64,000 bases of DNA from Chthonobacter rhizosphaerae (GTDB lineage: Bacteria > Pseudomonadota > Alphaproteobacteria > Rhizobiales > Pleomorphomonadaceae): NCBI RefSeq assembly GCF_013839525.1, contig NZ_JACDIS010000017.1, forward strand, positions 1 through 64,000, in the 5' to 3' direction. The notes beneath the pieces are model-generated. The model made no database searches. It saw nothing but the letters and a program-made list of their open reading frames with translations, and had not been told where the DNA came from. A program made the position numbers and the translations under genes. Of this stretch, positions 7,456 through 16,426 are shown one piece after another (position 1 is the stretch's first letter; each line of letters opens with the position of its first letter).

Positions 7456-9915
7456 ATGAACCGCCAGGTGCGCGCCATGCCGCCCGCAGTCGCCCCAAGC
7501 CTCGCCGCCCTTCTCGCGCTCGTCGCCGCGTCCACCGTCACGCATGCGGCGGACGGCGGCTTGCCGCCCCAGCCGACCGAGGAGAACAGTGCCCGGGTCG
7601 TCGGGGGGCAGAAGGCCCGCAAGGGCGAGTGGCCCTGGCAGGTGAAGGTGTTCGCGCCGGACCCGGAGCAGCGCGGCAGGTTCGGCGGCCACTGCGGCGG
7701 CAGCCTGATCGCCCCGACCTGGATCCTCACCGCCGCCCATTGCTTCTCCGGCACGCGGAGCGGCCAGCAGGACCTGTTTGCCCGCGATCTCCTGGTGGTG
7801 ACCGGACGCAACCGCGTCGACAAGATCATCACCGTCGGGGCGAACGACGAAGCCGCGCTCAAGGTCGCCGACGTCCATCTCCATCCGCAGTTCGACCGCA
7901 AGGTCTTCGCCAACGACATCGCCCTTATCGAGCTCGCCGAACCATCGTCGGCGCAGCCAGTCGGCCTCGCCGGACCCGACGACGGCCCGGTTCTCGAAGT
8001 GCCCGGCACCGTGGCCACCGTCACCGGGTGGGGCTACACCCAGGCGAACCACGGCTGGGACGACCGCTATCTTCCGAGCGACCTGCAGGAGGTGGAGGTG
8101 CCGCTCGTCTCGCGGCCGACCTGCCGGGCCGCCTACCGCGACAGCTCCATGCGGACGAACAGCATCGACGAGCGCAATCTTTGCGCCGGCTATCCGGAAG
8201 GTGGCAAGGACGCCTGCCAGGGCGACAGCGGCGGCCCCATGGTGGTGCGCCATCCGGAGGGCGGCTATGCCCAGGTCGGCGTGGTCAGTTGGGGCGCCGG
8301 ATGCGCCGAGGCCAACCGGTACGGCGTCTACACCCGCGTCGCCGCCTACCGGGACTGGATTGCCGAGGCCACCCGGGGCGCGGTCCCGGCCGGCCGCGCC
8401 GCAGCGCCGATCGCCGCGATGTTGCCGGCGGGCGGCGAGCAGCAGGAGGAGGCCGCCGTCGCCCAGGACGTCGCCCCCGACGCGCCCGCAGCCGCGCCGA
8501 ACCCCGTAAGCCCGACGCCCGTCGCCGGCAAGGCGGGCGACCGTGCACTCCTCATCGGGATCGACGACTACATGGCCCCGGAAGCCAAGCTCGACGGCTC
8601 GGCTGCCGACGTGGAGGCCATGCGCGACTTCGCCGTCCGCACGCTCGGCTACAAGCCGGAGCAGATCCGCACCCTGGTCGACCGGCGAGCGAGCCGCGAG
8701 GCCATTCTCGCCGCTGTCGACGACTGGCTCGTGCGCGGCACCGAGCCGGGGGCCCGCATCTTGTTCTACTTCAGCGGCCACGGGTCGGAGATCGTCGGCC
8801 CCGGCCCGGTGGCGAGCGCCACCCTGGTGCCGGCGGATGCGGCCATCGTCCGCAACCTGTCCGGCTCCGTGACCGACGTCAGCGGCCAGATCCGCGAGAC
8901 CGAGATCGCCGCCCGGCTCAATGGCCTGAAGGACCGCAAGGTCACGCTCGTGATCGACGCCTGTCACGTCGGCCCGGGCAGCCGCAACGCGATCCCGCCG
9001 AAGGTGCCGGGTTCGGTCCGCTGCCTCGGACCAGCCCTCGCGGAGGAGACCGCCGCCACCCCGTCGGGGCCTGCGGCCCGCTTCGCCTTCGGCGGCGAGA
9101 CCGCGGTCGTCTGGTCGGCGGTGGACGCAGGCCAGCTGGCGCTCGTCGACACCACCGCGTCGCCGCGGCTCGGCGTCTTCACCCGTCGCTTCATCGACGG
9201 GGTCGAAGGCGGCGCGGCCCGCGCCAAGGGCCGACCCGCCCTCAGCAACGCCGCGCTCCTTGACCTCGTGCGCCGAAAGTCAGCGGAATTCTGCCGCACC
9301 GACCCCGACGCCTGCGCGTTCGGCCTCGTCCCGCAGCTTCACGGCAAGCCGGAGGCGCTCGGCCGCGACGTCATCACCGGCGAGGATCCGGGCAGCACCA
9401 TCGCGGCCGCGGAAAGCACCCTGAAGACCGACAATCCGGCGGGCGTCAGCGTCGCCATCAAGCCCGGCCCGACCCTGAAGCCCGGCGACCGCATCGCCCT
9501 CACTGTGTCGGCCCGCAAGCCCGGCTACCTGATCCTTGTCGACATCGACAGCACCGGCAAGCTGACGCAGGTCTATCCGAACAAGCGGTCCATGGCGCTC
9601 GCTGAAAAGACCAAGGGGGCCGGCAACAGGCTCGACCCGGCGCGGCCGGTCACCGTGCCGGACTACGGCAATCCCTACACCGGCTTCGAATTCAGGGCCG
9701 AAGGCCCGGCGGGCGTCGGCATGGTGGTGGCGGTGCTCAGCGATCGGCCCATCGAGGTCCTGGACCTGCCGGACGTGCCGGCGACCCTCGCCGGGCAGCG
9801 CGCCGCCTTCAACTACGTCTACGACCTCGCCCGCAACCTCCGGATCGTCGGCGAGGACAACGGCGGGGACGCGGCCAGCTGGTCGTTCGAAGCGCAATTC
9901 TACCGGGTCCGCTGA
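7456..9915 (+). CDS. Trypsin-caspase fusion protease with DUF4384-like C-terminus
   Basis: An 819-residue secreted protein with two protease domains. Residues 48-305 are a chymotrypsin-fold (S1) domain: RVVGG activation site (Arg47|Val48), His95 in TAAHC, Asp154 in NDIAL, Ser258 in GDSGGP. Asp252, six residues before Ser258, is the trypsin specificity residue, so cleavage after Arg/Lys is predicted. Six Cys fit the usual disulfides (80-96, 223-243, 254-283). After an Ala/Pro linker, residues ~362-570 form a caspase-type domain with His442 (SGHGS) and Cys503 (DACHVG). Residues ~650-790 are DUF4384-like (YLILVDIDSTGKLTQVYPNK). Both active sites look intact. The start is either 7456 or the ATG at 7477, which has a better ribosome site; both leave a signal peptide. 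The serpin gene follows 21 bases later. Confidence 0.9.
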   Translation: MNRQVRAMPPAVAPSLAALLALVAASTVTHAADGGLPPQPTEENSARVVGGQKARKGEWPWQVKVFAPDPEQRGRFGGHCGGSLIAPTWILTAAHCFSGTRSGQQDLFARDLLVVTGRNRVDKIITVGANDEAALKVADVHLHPQFDRKVFANDIALIELAEPSSAQPVGLAGPDDGPVLEVPGTVATVTGWGYTQANHGWDDRYLPSDLQEVEVPLVSRPTCRAAYRDSSMRTNSIDERNLCAGYPEGGKDACQGDSGGPMVVRHPEGGYAQVGVVSWGAGCAEANRYGVYTRVAAYRDWIAEATRGAVPAGRAAAPIAAMLPAGGEQQEEAAVAQDVAPDAPAAAPNPVSPTPVAGKAGDRALLIGIDDYMAPEAKLDGSAADVEAMRDFAVRTLGYKPEQIRTLVDRRASREAILAAVDDWLVRGTEPGARILFYFSGHGSEIVGPGPVASATLVPADAAIVRNLSGSVTDVSGQIRETEIAARLNGLKDRKVTLVIDACHVGPGSRNAIPPKVPGSVRCLGPALAEETAATPSGPAARFAFGGETAVVWSAVDAGQLALVDTTASPRLGVFTRRFIDGVEGGAARAKGRPALSNAALLDLVRRKSAEFCRTDPDACAFGLVPQLHGKPEALGRDVITGEDPGSTIAAAESTLKTDNPAGVSVAIKPGPTLKPGDRIALTVSARKPGYLILVDIDSTGKLTQVYPNKRSMALAEKTKGAGNRLDPARPVTVPDYGNPYTGFEFRAEGPAGVGMVVAVLSDRPIEVLDLPDVPATLAGQRAAFNYVYDLARNLRIVGEDNGGDAASWSFEAQFYRVR

Positions 9916-9936
9916 CCGGACAGGGGAGGCCCAACC

Positions 9937-11142
9937 ATGTTGACGCGCACGCTCATCGCCGCCGCTTTCGCCGCCTCGATCCCGCTCGGCCTCCTCGGCG
10001 CGACTGAGGCACCCGCTCCGCCCAGCACGGCCGGGTCGCTGGACGCTGCCGCTGTATCGGCCGCGCAGGCGGCCCTGGCGGTGGACCTCCTGGTCCGCCT
10101 CTCCGCCGAGGACCCGTCGGCCAACCTCGTCCTTTCGCCGGCGAGCGTCGCCGCGGCCCTGTCCGTGGCCGCGATCGGCGCGTCCGACGAGGGGCGGGCC
10201 GCGATCGCCCGCACCCTCGGTTTCAAGGACCGCGCCGACGGCCCGGATCATATCCTGCAGTCGATGCGGGATCTGCCGAATTCGGATGCCGATCCGCTCG
10301 CCATGGCGGTCCGCATCGTGTTCGACCGAAGCCTCGCCCTCCAGCCGGACGCGGCCGGCAAGCTGGAGTCCCGCGGCGCCGACCATGGGGTCGACGACCT
10401 CTCCACCGCCCCGGCGGTCGAGCGGATCAACGCCTGGGTGGCGGGCGCGACGCGCGGGGCGATCCCGACGATCCTCGACGCGCCCACCGGCCCGGGCTTC
10501 GTCAGCCTGGGAGCGCTCCATTTCAAGGCCAAGTGGCGGACGGCCTTCGATCCCGCCGAAACCCGTGCGCTGCCGTTCCGCCGGGCGGACGGCGCGGCCG
10601 ATCCGGTGCCCACCATGAGGCTCGCGCCCGGTCCGGGGTGGTTCCGGACGGACGACCGCTTCGTTGCCGTCGACCTGCCCTATTCGGACGAGCGCTACGG
10701 CCTCGTGCTGGTCGCCGGCCGAAACGAGGCCGGCGTGACCGCGGCCGACCTGCCGCACCTGAAGGACTGGCTCGCCGCCGCCGGGTTTGAGGATCGCAAG
10801 GGCGATGTCATGATGCCGCGCTTCCGGCTGTCGGACGGGCGTGAACTCCTCGCCGCCCTCGACCACGCCGGCCTCTCGCCGGCGCGGCTGAAGCCGGACG
10901 CCTTCTTCGGGTTCACGCGCGAGCCGTTGGAAATCCGCCGCATCGTCCAGAAGACGGCGCTCGAGGTGGATGAGGCGGGAACGACGGCGGCGGCCGCCAC
11001 GGCTGTCATCGCCGAGCGCAGCATCGACCCCGCCTTCGTGCACGTCGTCGCCGACGCGCCATTTCTCGTCGCTCTTCGGGACCGCTCCACCGGGCTCCTC
11101 CTGATCGTCGGCCTCGTCGGCGATCCCGGAGGCGTCGACTGA
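9937..11142 (+). CDS. Secreted serpin (serine protease inhibitor)
   Basis: A 401-residue protein preceded by a GGGGAGG site, with a signal peptide (residues 1-~25) and a serpin core of normal length (~370). Serpin landmarks: NLVLSPASVAAALS near residue 63, FKAKW near 196, and the hinge EAGTTAAAAT at 346-355, with the small Ala residues needed for loop insertion. This indicates an inhibitory serpin. The reactive loop ends AVIAERSID (356-364). The natural scissile bond is Arg361-Ser362, although strict counting from Gly348 as P15 puts P1 at Ser362. An Arg P1 would suit a trypsin-type protease such as the product of the gene just upstream. Bacterial serpins are uncommon. The inhibitor-target pairing is inference from adjacency and specificity. 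Confidence 0.92.
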   Translation: MLTRTLIAAAFAASIPLGLLGATEAPAPPSTAGSLDAAAVSAAQAALAVDLLVRLSAEDPSANLVLSPASVAAALSVAAIGASDEGRAAIARTLGFKDRADGPDHILQSMRDLPNSDADPLAMAVRIVFDRSLALQPDAAGKLESRGADHGVDDLSTAPAVERINAWVAGATRGAIPTILDAPTGPGFVSLGALHFKAKWRTAFDPAETRALPFRRADGAADPVPTMRLAPGPGWFRTDDRFVAVDLPYSDERYGLVLVAGRNEAGVTAADLPHLKDWLAAAGFEDRKGDVMMPRFRLSDGRELLAALDHAGLSPARLKPDAFFGFTREPLEIRRIVQKTALEVDEAGTTAAAATAVIAERSIDPAFVHVVADAPFLVALRDRSTGLLLIVGLVGDPGGVD

Positions 11143-11229
11143 GACCTACAACAACCGCACGGGCGCGCCGCCCCATTCGCCTTTCCGCCTTTTGTCCGTT
11201 CAGCAGTTTCCCATCTCTCGGGGCTTTCC

Positions 11230-13623
11230 ATGCGCAGCGACCTGACGACGCGATACACGATCGGCGAACCGGTCCATGAGAACGAGTTCGTCGTCTATCC
11301 GGCCACCGACACGCGCACCGGCTGGTCGGTGTCCATCGTGGCGCCGGATCTCGGCCTGAAGGCGGACCGGGCCCGCTGCGACCGCGTGCTCGCGTCCATC
11401 CAGGAGGCGCAGAGGCTGCAGCAGCAGCGCCTCGTGGAGATCGTGGACCTCCTGCCGCCCGTCCCTGGCGACGACACCTTCTACATCGTGGAGAAGCGCC
11501 CGGCGAAGACTCTGAAGGAGGTGTTCGACGAACAGGAGATCGTGTCCTTCGACCGGGCCATCGGTGTCGTCGGCCAGCTTCTGGAGGGCGCTGCGACGCT
11601 GCACGGCGCCGGCTTCGCCCACAACGCCCTCACCGACCAGTGCGTCTACGCGGCCGAAGACTTTTCCGGCCTGTCAGTCCGGATCGGCGACCTTTATCTC
11701 ATCGCCCGCCAGGGCGAGCCGATCGTGCCGCCCTACGCCCCGGAGTTCGCCGCGCCCGAAGTCTACCGGTCCGGCACCGTGGAGGCCGCCGCGGCCGCGG
11801 ACGTCTATTCGATCGGCATAATCGCCTACAAGCTCTTCCTGCCCCGGCGCACCTACCAGGATGTCTTTTCCGGCGTCTTCGAGTGGGAGATGGCCCATCA
11901 GCGCGAACAGGCCTGGCAGAACATCCACAGCGATCCGGCGATCGTCTTCCCCAGGCTCGATACGCTCGTGCCGGGCTTTCCGGCGGATCTCGCCACCTTC
12001 GTGGAAACGATGCTGAAGCGGGATCCCGCCGCCCGTCCGCGCGACGCCGTGGAGGCGCTCGGCAGCTATCGCCGCTTCATGGGCCTCGGCATGGTGGCCC
12101 CCATGCCGCCGCAGCCGCCGCCGGGGTCCGGGCCCACGAAGCCGAAGCGCTGGACCGCGGGCAAGATCGCCGTGGCGGCGGCGGTCGTCGCCGTCTGGGG
12201 CGGCGTCGCCGTGGTTGCGGTGCCGATGCTCCTCGGACCCGACCCGGAGCTGGTCGCGAGCGTGGAGGCCTGGCGCGCGGAGGCCGAGAGCCGCCGCACC
12301 CAGGCCATCGCCGCCAAGGCGCCAGAGCGTCCCGCCGGGGACGCCGCGCTCCTCGCCTTCAAAGAGGGCAGCGCCGCGTTCGACGAGGGCAACGCCAAGG
12401 TGACCGAAGACGACTACGAGGCGGCCCTCCCGCAGTTCCAGTCTGCCGCCGAGGATTACGGCCGGACCCTCGTCGGCATCGCCGAGGACGACGCCGTGAA
12501 GGCGGGCGAGGCCGCGAAGGCGGCGGGAGGCGAGAGCGCCACTGCCTACGGCGAGGCGACGGCGCTCGTCGAGCGGGCGCGCAAGAGCGTGGCGGCCGAC
12601 GAACTCGGCGCGGGGATCAAGAGCTTCAAGGCGGCCAAGGCCGGGTTCGACGCGCTCGCGACCGACCTGTCCGCGGTCGCTACCGCCAAGGCGCGCGCGT
12701 CGGAGACCCGGGATACGGCGGTGCGCATGGGCGCCGACCAGGACCCCCGCTTCGCTGACGCCGAAATGGCTCTCCGGAAAGCCGAGACCGATGAGAAGGC
12801 CTTTGCGCTGAAACCCGCCACGGCGTCGTTCGAGACGGCCTCCGCCAGCATGGACGCCGTGATCGCCGACATTCGCGCCGCCAAGGAGTCCGCCGCCGCC
12901 CTCAAGGCAGAGGTGGCGAGCCTCGCGGCGTCGGTCGCCACCCGCGCGGGCCCGGCCGACCCGGCCTTCCAGGCGATCACGCCGCGCATCGGTGAGGCGG
13001 ATGGCCGCTTTGCCGACGAGGCCTACAAGATCGCCATCGCGGCCTATGGGCCGATCCGCGACGAGCTCAACGCCATCGCCGCCCGGGGCTTCTGCCCCGC
13101 GGCCGGCGATCCGGCTTTCGAACGGATGGACGCGGGCGCCTACTCGCTCGGGCAGGCGCGACTCATCACGTCGTCGCTCTCCGAACTCGGTCCCATGCTC
13201 GGCGTCGCCGGCAAGGAGGTGCGCATCGACAAGCCACTCTGCGTTCAGCCGCGGGTCGTCAGCCGCGGCGAGGTCGCGGCTTTCCTGACCGCGAGCGCCG
13301 GCGCGGAGGAGGCTGCCGGCTATGCCTCCGATCCGGCCGCAACGGCCGACGACGTCCCGTTCGATACGGCGGCCGACTATGCCGCCTGGATGACGTCCCG
13401 CCTCGGCGTACCCGTCCGCCTGCCGACGGCCGCCGAGTGGCTGGTCGATGCGGCCCGCCGACCCGCGCCGCCCGTTTCGGAGACGGACGTGATCCTGGAA
13501 TGGACAGCGACCCCCTGCGAAGGCGGCTACATAGCCTTCCTGAAGCAGGCCGCTAGCACCTTCGGCGTCTGCTCCGATCCGGCCGCCGGAGGTGTGTTCA
13601 GGCTCGTGTCGGAGGTACGCTGA
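11230..13623 (+). CDS. Membrane pseudokinase with FGE-like C-terminal domain
   Basis: A 797-residue protein. Residues ~8-285 fold like a PknB-type kinase (DTFYIVE hinge, AAPEVY APE motif at 175-177, DVYSIGIIAYKLF). Catalytic motifs are missing: the Gly-rich loop is GEPVHENEF, the VAIK lysine is replaced (SVSIVAP), HRD is HNAL at 131-134, and DFG is DLY. It is therefore predicted to be inactive. One membrane segment spans ~311-335. Next is a long Ala/Lys/Glu-rich helical region, and from ~655 to the end a degenerate FGE-sulfatase-type domain (DYAAWMTSRLG, VRLPTAAEW, LEWTATPC). The topology would put the kinase part in the cytoplasm and the FGE-like part in the periplasm. It is the last gene of the protease operon. 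A sensor or scaffold role is inference. Confidence 0.82.
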   Translation: MRSDLTTRYTIGEPVHENEFVVYPATDTRTGWSVSIVAPDLGLKADRARCDRVLASIQEAQRLQQQRLVEIVDLLPPVPGDDTFYIVEKRPAKTLKEVFDEQEIVSFDRAIGVVGQLLEGAATLHGAGFAHNALTDQCVYAAEDFSGLSVRIGDLYLIARQGEPIVPPYAPEFAAPEVYRSGTVEAAAAADVYSIGIIAYKLFLPRRTYQDVFSGVFEWEMAHQREQAWQNIHSDPAIVFPRLDTLVPGFPADLATFVETMLKRDPAARPRDAVEALGSYRRFMGLGMVAPMPPQPPPGSGPTKPKRWTAGKIAVAAAVVAVWGGVAVVAVPMLLGPDPELVASVEAWRAEAESRRTQAIAAKAPERPAGDAALLAFKEGSAAFDEGNAKVTEDDYEAALPQFQSAAEDYGRTLVGIAEDDAVKAGEAAKAAGGESATAYGEATALVERARKSVAADELGAGIKSFKAAKAGFDALATDLSAVATAKARASETRDTAVRMGADQDPRFADAEMALRKAETDEKAFALKPATASFETASASMDAVIADIRAAKESAAALKAEVASLAASVATRAGPADPAFQAITPRIGEADGRFADEAYKIAIAAYGPIRDELNAIAARGFCPAAGDPAFERMDAGAYSLGQARLITSSLSELGPMLGVAGKEVRIDKPLCVQPRVVSRGEVAAFLTASAGAEEAAGYASDPAATADDVPFDTAADYAAWMTSRLGVPVRLPTAAEWLVDAARRPAPPVSETDVILEWTATPCEGGYIAFLKQAASTFGVCSDPAAGGVFRLVSEVR

Positions 13624-13671
13624 CGCGGGATTCCTCTGATCGCCGTCCCGGTTCGGGGGCGGATCGAAGGC

Positions 13672-13692
13672 GGCCGGGTGCCGCGCCCGGCC
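13672..13692. terminator. Hairpin between convergent operons
   Basis: A stem GGCCGGG / CCCGGCC with a 7-base loop lies in the 127-base gap between the pseudokinase gene (ends 13623) and the FHA gene (ends 13751, opposite strand). A short A-rich run (TTGAAAAATT) follows to the right. It could end transcription from either side. The U-tract is weak. Confidence 0.45.
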
Positions 13693-13750
13693 TGCCGTGC
13701 TCTTGAAAAATTGGCCGGGCTGGACCGAAGCCCAGGAGTGCGCGCGCCGT

Positions 13751-14653
13751 TCACTCCTCCTCCGGCACCGCCTCCACGACGGTCCGGCGTTCCATGACGA
13801 ACTGAGCGGCGGAACAGTTGATATCCGGCACGAGGTTGAAGGCCTGGACGTAGAAGCGGCTCGCTTCCTGCTTCACACCGCGCACCTCGGCGGCAAGGCC
13901 GGCCAGCGTCGCGCGCCGGTAGGCGTCGGCGATCGGCGCGACGGCGTCAGCCAGAGCGTCGCCGACCGGCTCGTCCGACATGGCGAGCGCCGCATAGCCC
14001 GTGGTGCTCGACTGGGTGGTGTGCCCGCCGACCGATCCCCTGAAGCTTGCCGGCGAGAGCGCCCGCAGCCGTCGGGCGCTTTCCAGGCAGGACGCGATCT
14101 GGCCGGCCTCCGCCTGGACCCTGGCGGCTGTCGGACCCTCCGCTCCATCCTCGCCGTCGCCCTGGAGCAGCGAATAGGCGACGCCGCCGGTCAGCGCCAG
14201 GTAGACGACGCCGACCGCGCCGAGAAACACCGGGTTTTTAAGGAGCGGTTTCTTAGGCGCCCCCTTCGCCGCCTCCTTGCCGCCTTTCGGGCCGACGGTT
14301 GCGTCCTTCTCCGCCTCGTCCTTCCCGGCGGGTTTGGTGACGAACTGGAAGGACACCGCCGGGCCGAGCCGGATCACGTCGCCAGGCGCCATGGTGGCGG
14401 TCTGCAGCACCGTCTCATTGCGCAGCACGATCGGGTTGAGACCCATGCGCCGGACGATGTGGGCGCCGTCCGCCTGACGCTCGATCCGCGCGTGGATCGG
14501 CGCCAGATAAGGGTCGTCGACAGCGATATCCGCCTCCGCGGAGCGGCCGATGGTCAGCACCGGTCTGTCGAGCGCGTGCGCCCGCACCTTGCCGCCGGGG
14601 CCGGTCTGGATCAGCCGGGGCTTGGACCCGGAAATAAAGGAGAAGAGCGCCAC
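13751..14653 (-). CDS. FHA-domain membrane protein
   Basis: A 300-residue protein with a GTG start one base after the tadC stop. Residues ~25-105 are an FHA domain (GRSAEADI at 36, His54 in the HARI position), a fold that binds phosphothreonine peptides. A charged linker and one membrane segment follow (about 141-163). The rest (~165-300) would be periplasmic, with two Cys (about residues 187 and 278) and no domain I recognise. FHA proteins often tie secretion machines to Ser/Thr kinases, as in type VI secretion. Here it sits at the end of the Tad operon and faces the pseudokinase gene. Partner and phosphorylation site are not known. Confidence 0.85.
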   Translation of the reverse strand: MALFSFISGSKPRLIQTGPGGKVRAHALDRPVLTIGRSAEADIAVDDPYLAPIHARIERQADGAHIVRRMGLNPIVLRNETVLQTATMAPGDVIRLGPAVSFQFVTKPAGKDEAEKDATVGPKGGKEAAKGAPKKPLLKNPVFLGAVGVVYLALTGGVAYSLLQGDGEDGAEGPTAARVQAEAGQIASCLESARRLRALSPASFRGSVGGHTTQSSTTGYAALAMSDEPVGDALADAVAPIADAYRRATLAGLAAEVRGVKQEASRFYVQAFNLVPDINCSAAQFVMERRTVVEAVPEEE

Positions 14654-14654
14654 G

Positions 14655-15551
14655 TCAGAACATCCCGGTCATTTCGACGAGGGCCGGTGCGAGCACCAGC
14701 AGGAGAATGGCCACGACGATCATCATGGCCGGCATCACGATCTTGGCCTTCAGCACCTCGCTGGCGCGCTCAGCCCGCTCCCAGCGGCGGAACCGCAGGT
14801 CCCGGGCGTGTTCCCGCAGGAGTTCCAGCCGGTTGCTCCCCTCGATCTCGCCCTGGATGACGGCCCGGATCACCCGCACCACCTCCTCGGCGACGACCCG
14901 CCGCTCCAGGCGCTGCAGGGCCTCGATGACGCCGGTGCCAAGGGCGATGTCCTTCAGGGTCTGGTCGATCTCCTCGGCCATAACGGTGCCGGGCGCAGCT
15001 TCCGCGTAAAGCCGCAGGCTCTCCGGCAGCGTCGCCTGGGCCTGCTGGGTCATTACCACGAGGTCGAGGAAATAGGGAAACTCCTGGGATAGCCGCTCCT
15101 TGCGGTTCTGCATCCGGTCGTCCGCATAGACCCAGAAGTAGATCGCCGGCATGAGACCGAAGAAGAGGCCGCCGATGACGCCGAACAGGAGATTGCCCGA
15201 CGCGAGCCCGAACAGGACGCCGAGAATGGGCGCCCCGATCGCGCTCGTCACCAGGAGAAGCGCCACGTATTCCCGTCCGGTCACGCCGCCGAACGGCCGA
15301 CCGGCGTAGACGAGCTTCTGGTCCACCTTGGCGGCGAGGTCGTCGAGCGCCGTCCCGGTGGACGCCATGACGAACTCCACCGGGGTCCGCAAGCCCAGGC
15401 TGTCGACGATGTTGGGCGGCGGTCCCTCGCCGCCGGCCGTCCGGCGCGCCGCCGGCACCCAGGCGAAGAAATCCTCAATCCACCACACGAACAGGGCGAC
15501 GGCGGAGCCGCCGACGACGGCCAGGATGGGGGCGAGCAGGAGGGCGGGCAT
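14655..15551 (-). CDS. tadC: TadC-like inner-membrane pilus platform protein
   Basis: A 298-residue T2SS GspF-type protein. An N-terminal membrane segment (~residues 5-25), a pair near 85-135, and a C-terminal one (VLKAKIVMPAMMIVVAILLLV) flank a cytoplasmic helical domain with FPYFLDLVVMTQQAQ and the GEIEGSNRLELLREHA stretch typical of TadB/TadC. In Tad systems it forms, with TadB, the membrane platform driven by the TadA ATPase. Its start overlaps the tadB stop by one base (TGATG), so translation is coupled. Assigned as TadC by gene order and domain. Confidence 0.85.
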   Translation of the reverse strand: MPALLLAPILAVVGGSAVALFVWWIEDFFAWVPAARRTAGGEGPPPNIVDSLGLRTPVEFVMASTGTALDDLAAKVDQKLVYAGRPFGGVTGREYVALLLVTSAIGAPILGVLFGLASGNLLFGVIGGLFFGLMPAIYFWVYADDRMQNRKERLSQEFPYFLDLVVMTQQAQATLPESLRLYAEAAPGTVMAEEIDQTLKDIALGTGVIEALQRLERRVVAEEVVRVIRAVIQGEIEGSNRLELLREHARDLRFRRWERAERASEVLKAKIVMPAMMIVVAILLLVLAPALVEMTGMF

Positions 15552-16414
15552 CAGACCGAGATCCTCATCATAGAGCGCATCCAGAAGAAACCGATGGCGT
15601 AGAGCACCAGCCCGATGATGAAGACGATGATGCCGATCATGGAGCTGAACACCTTGTCGATCAGCTCCGGCTGGCCGAGGAAGATCATCACCAGCATGAA
15701 CACCGCCCCGCCATTAACGACGGTGAAATTCATCCGCGCCTGGGACGACGAGGTCGTGATCTTCTGGTCGAGCTTCCAGATCTCCTTGAATGACTTCGAC
15801 ATCTCCGTAAGCGGCTCGGAAATGTCGCCGCCCTGGCGGGCGAACAGGCCGAGCGCGGCATCCACCATCTTGAAATGCAGGCTGGTAACGCTGCGGCCGT
15901 GGCGGTCGAGGGCGTCGACGAGGCCCATGCCGAGTTTCTGCTCGCGGGCGATGCGCTCGAACTCGCGCGAGGCCGGGGCGACTCCTGTGTCGGCCACCAT
16001 GCCGATGGCGGTGCCGAGCGGCTTGCCGGAGCGCACCGCCGAGACGATCTGGTCGACCGAATAGGGAAGCTGCGCCTCGATCTGCTTCCAGCGTCGCTTG
16101 AGGAGATATCGGATGATCATCTTGGGCAACAGCGCCCCGAGCGGACTAGCGACGAGCCCCAGCATCACGCTGCCGGTCGCCAGCCAGGCGAGGAGCACGA
16201 TCACGGCCGCCGATCCCACGTAGGCGAGGATCATCGCCGTCGGGGACACCTCGTTCCAGCCGAACACCTCCGCCGCCTCGCCAGCGAGTTCGGTGTCCCG
16301 GGCGGTCAGCCTCAGAAGCGGCGCCGGCCAGCGCAGTGGCACGCCGAGAACGAGAAGCGCCACCGCGAGGGCGCCGAGCACCGGGATGGCGACTTGCAGC
16401 ACGGTGGTCATCAT
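15551..16414 (-). CDS. tadB: TadB-like inner-membrane pilus platform protein
   Basis: A 287-residue GspF-type membrane protein: an N-terminal segment, two near residues 60-100, two C-terminal (VVNGGAVFMLVMIFLGQPEL and the last ~30 residues). The cytoplasmic loop has QLPYSVDQIVSAVRSGKPL and the GGDISEPLTEMSKSFKE stretch typical of TadB. It pairs with TadC as the assembly platform. A GAGGAGG ribosome site precedes the tandem ATG start. It follows tadA by 12 bases in the same operon. Confidence 0.87.
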   Translation of the reverse strand: MMTTVLQVAIPVLGALAVALLVLGVPLRWPAPLLRLTARDTELAGEAAEVFGWNEVSPTAMILAYVGSAAVIVLLAWLATGSVMLGLVASPLGALLPKMIIRYLLKRRWKQIEAQLPYSVDQIVSAVRSGKPLGTAIGMVADTGVAPASREFERIAREQKLGMGLVDALDRHGRSVTSLHFKMVDAALGLFARQGGDISEPLTEMSKSFKEIWKLDQKITTSSSQARMNFTVVNGGAVFMLVMIFLGQPELIDKVFSSMIGIIVFIIGLVLYAIGFFWMRSMMRISV

Positions 16415-16426
16415 CGTCGGGCCTCC

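Noticed and set aside
11230-12100. Active Ser/Thr kinase
   Set aside because: VAIK Lys and the HRD Asp are missing; only the fold is kept.
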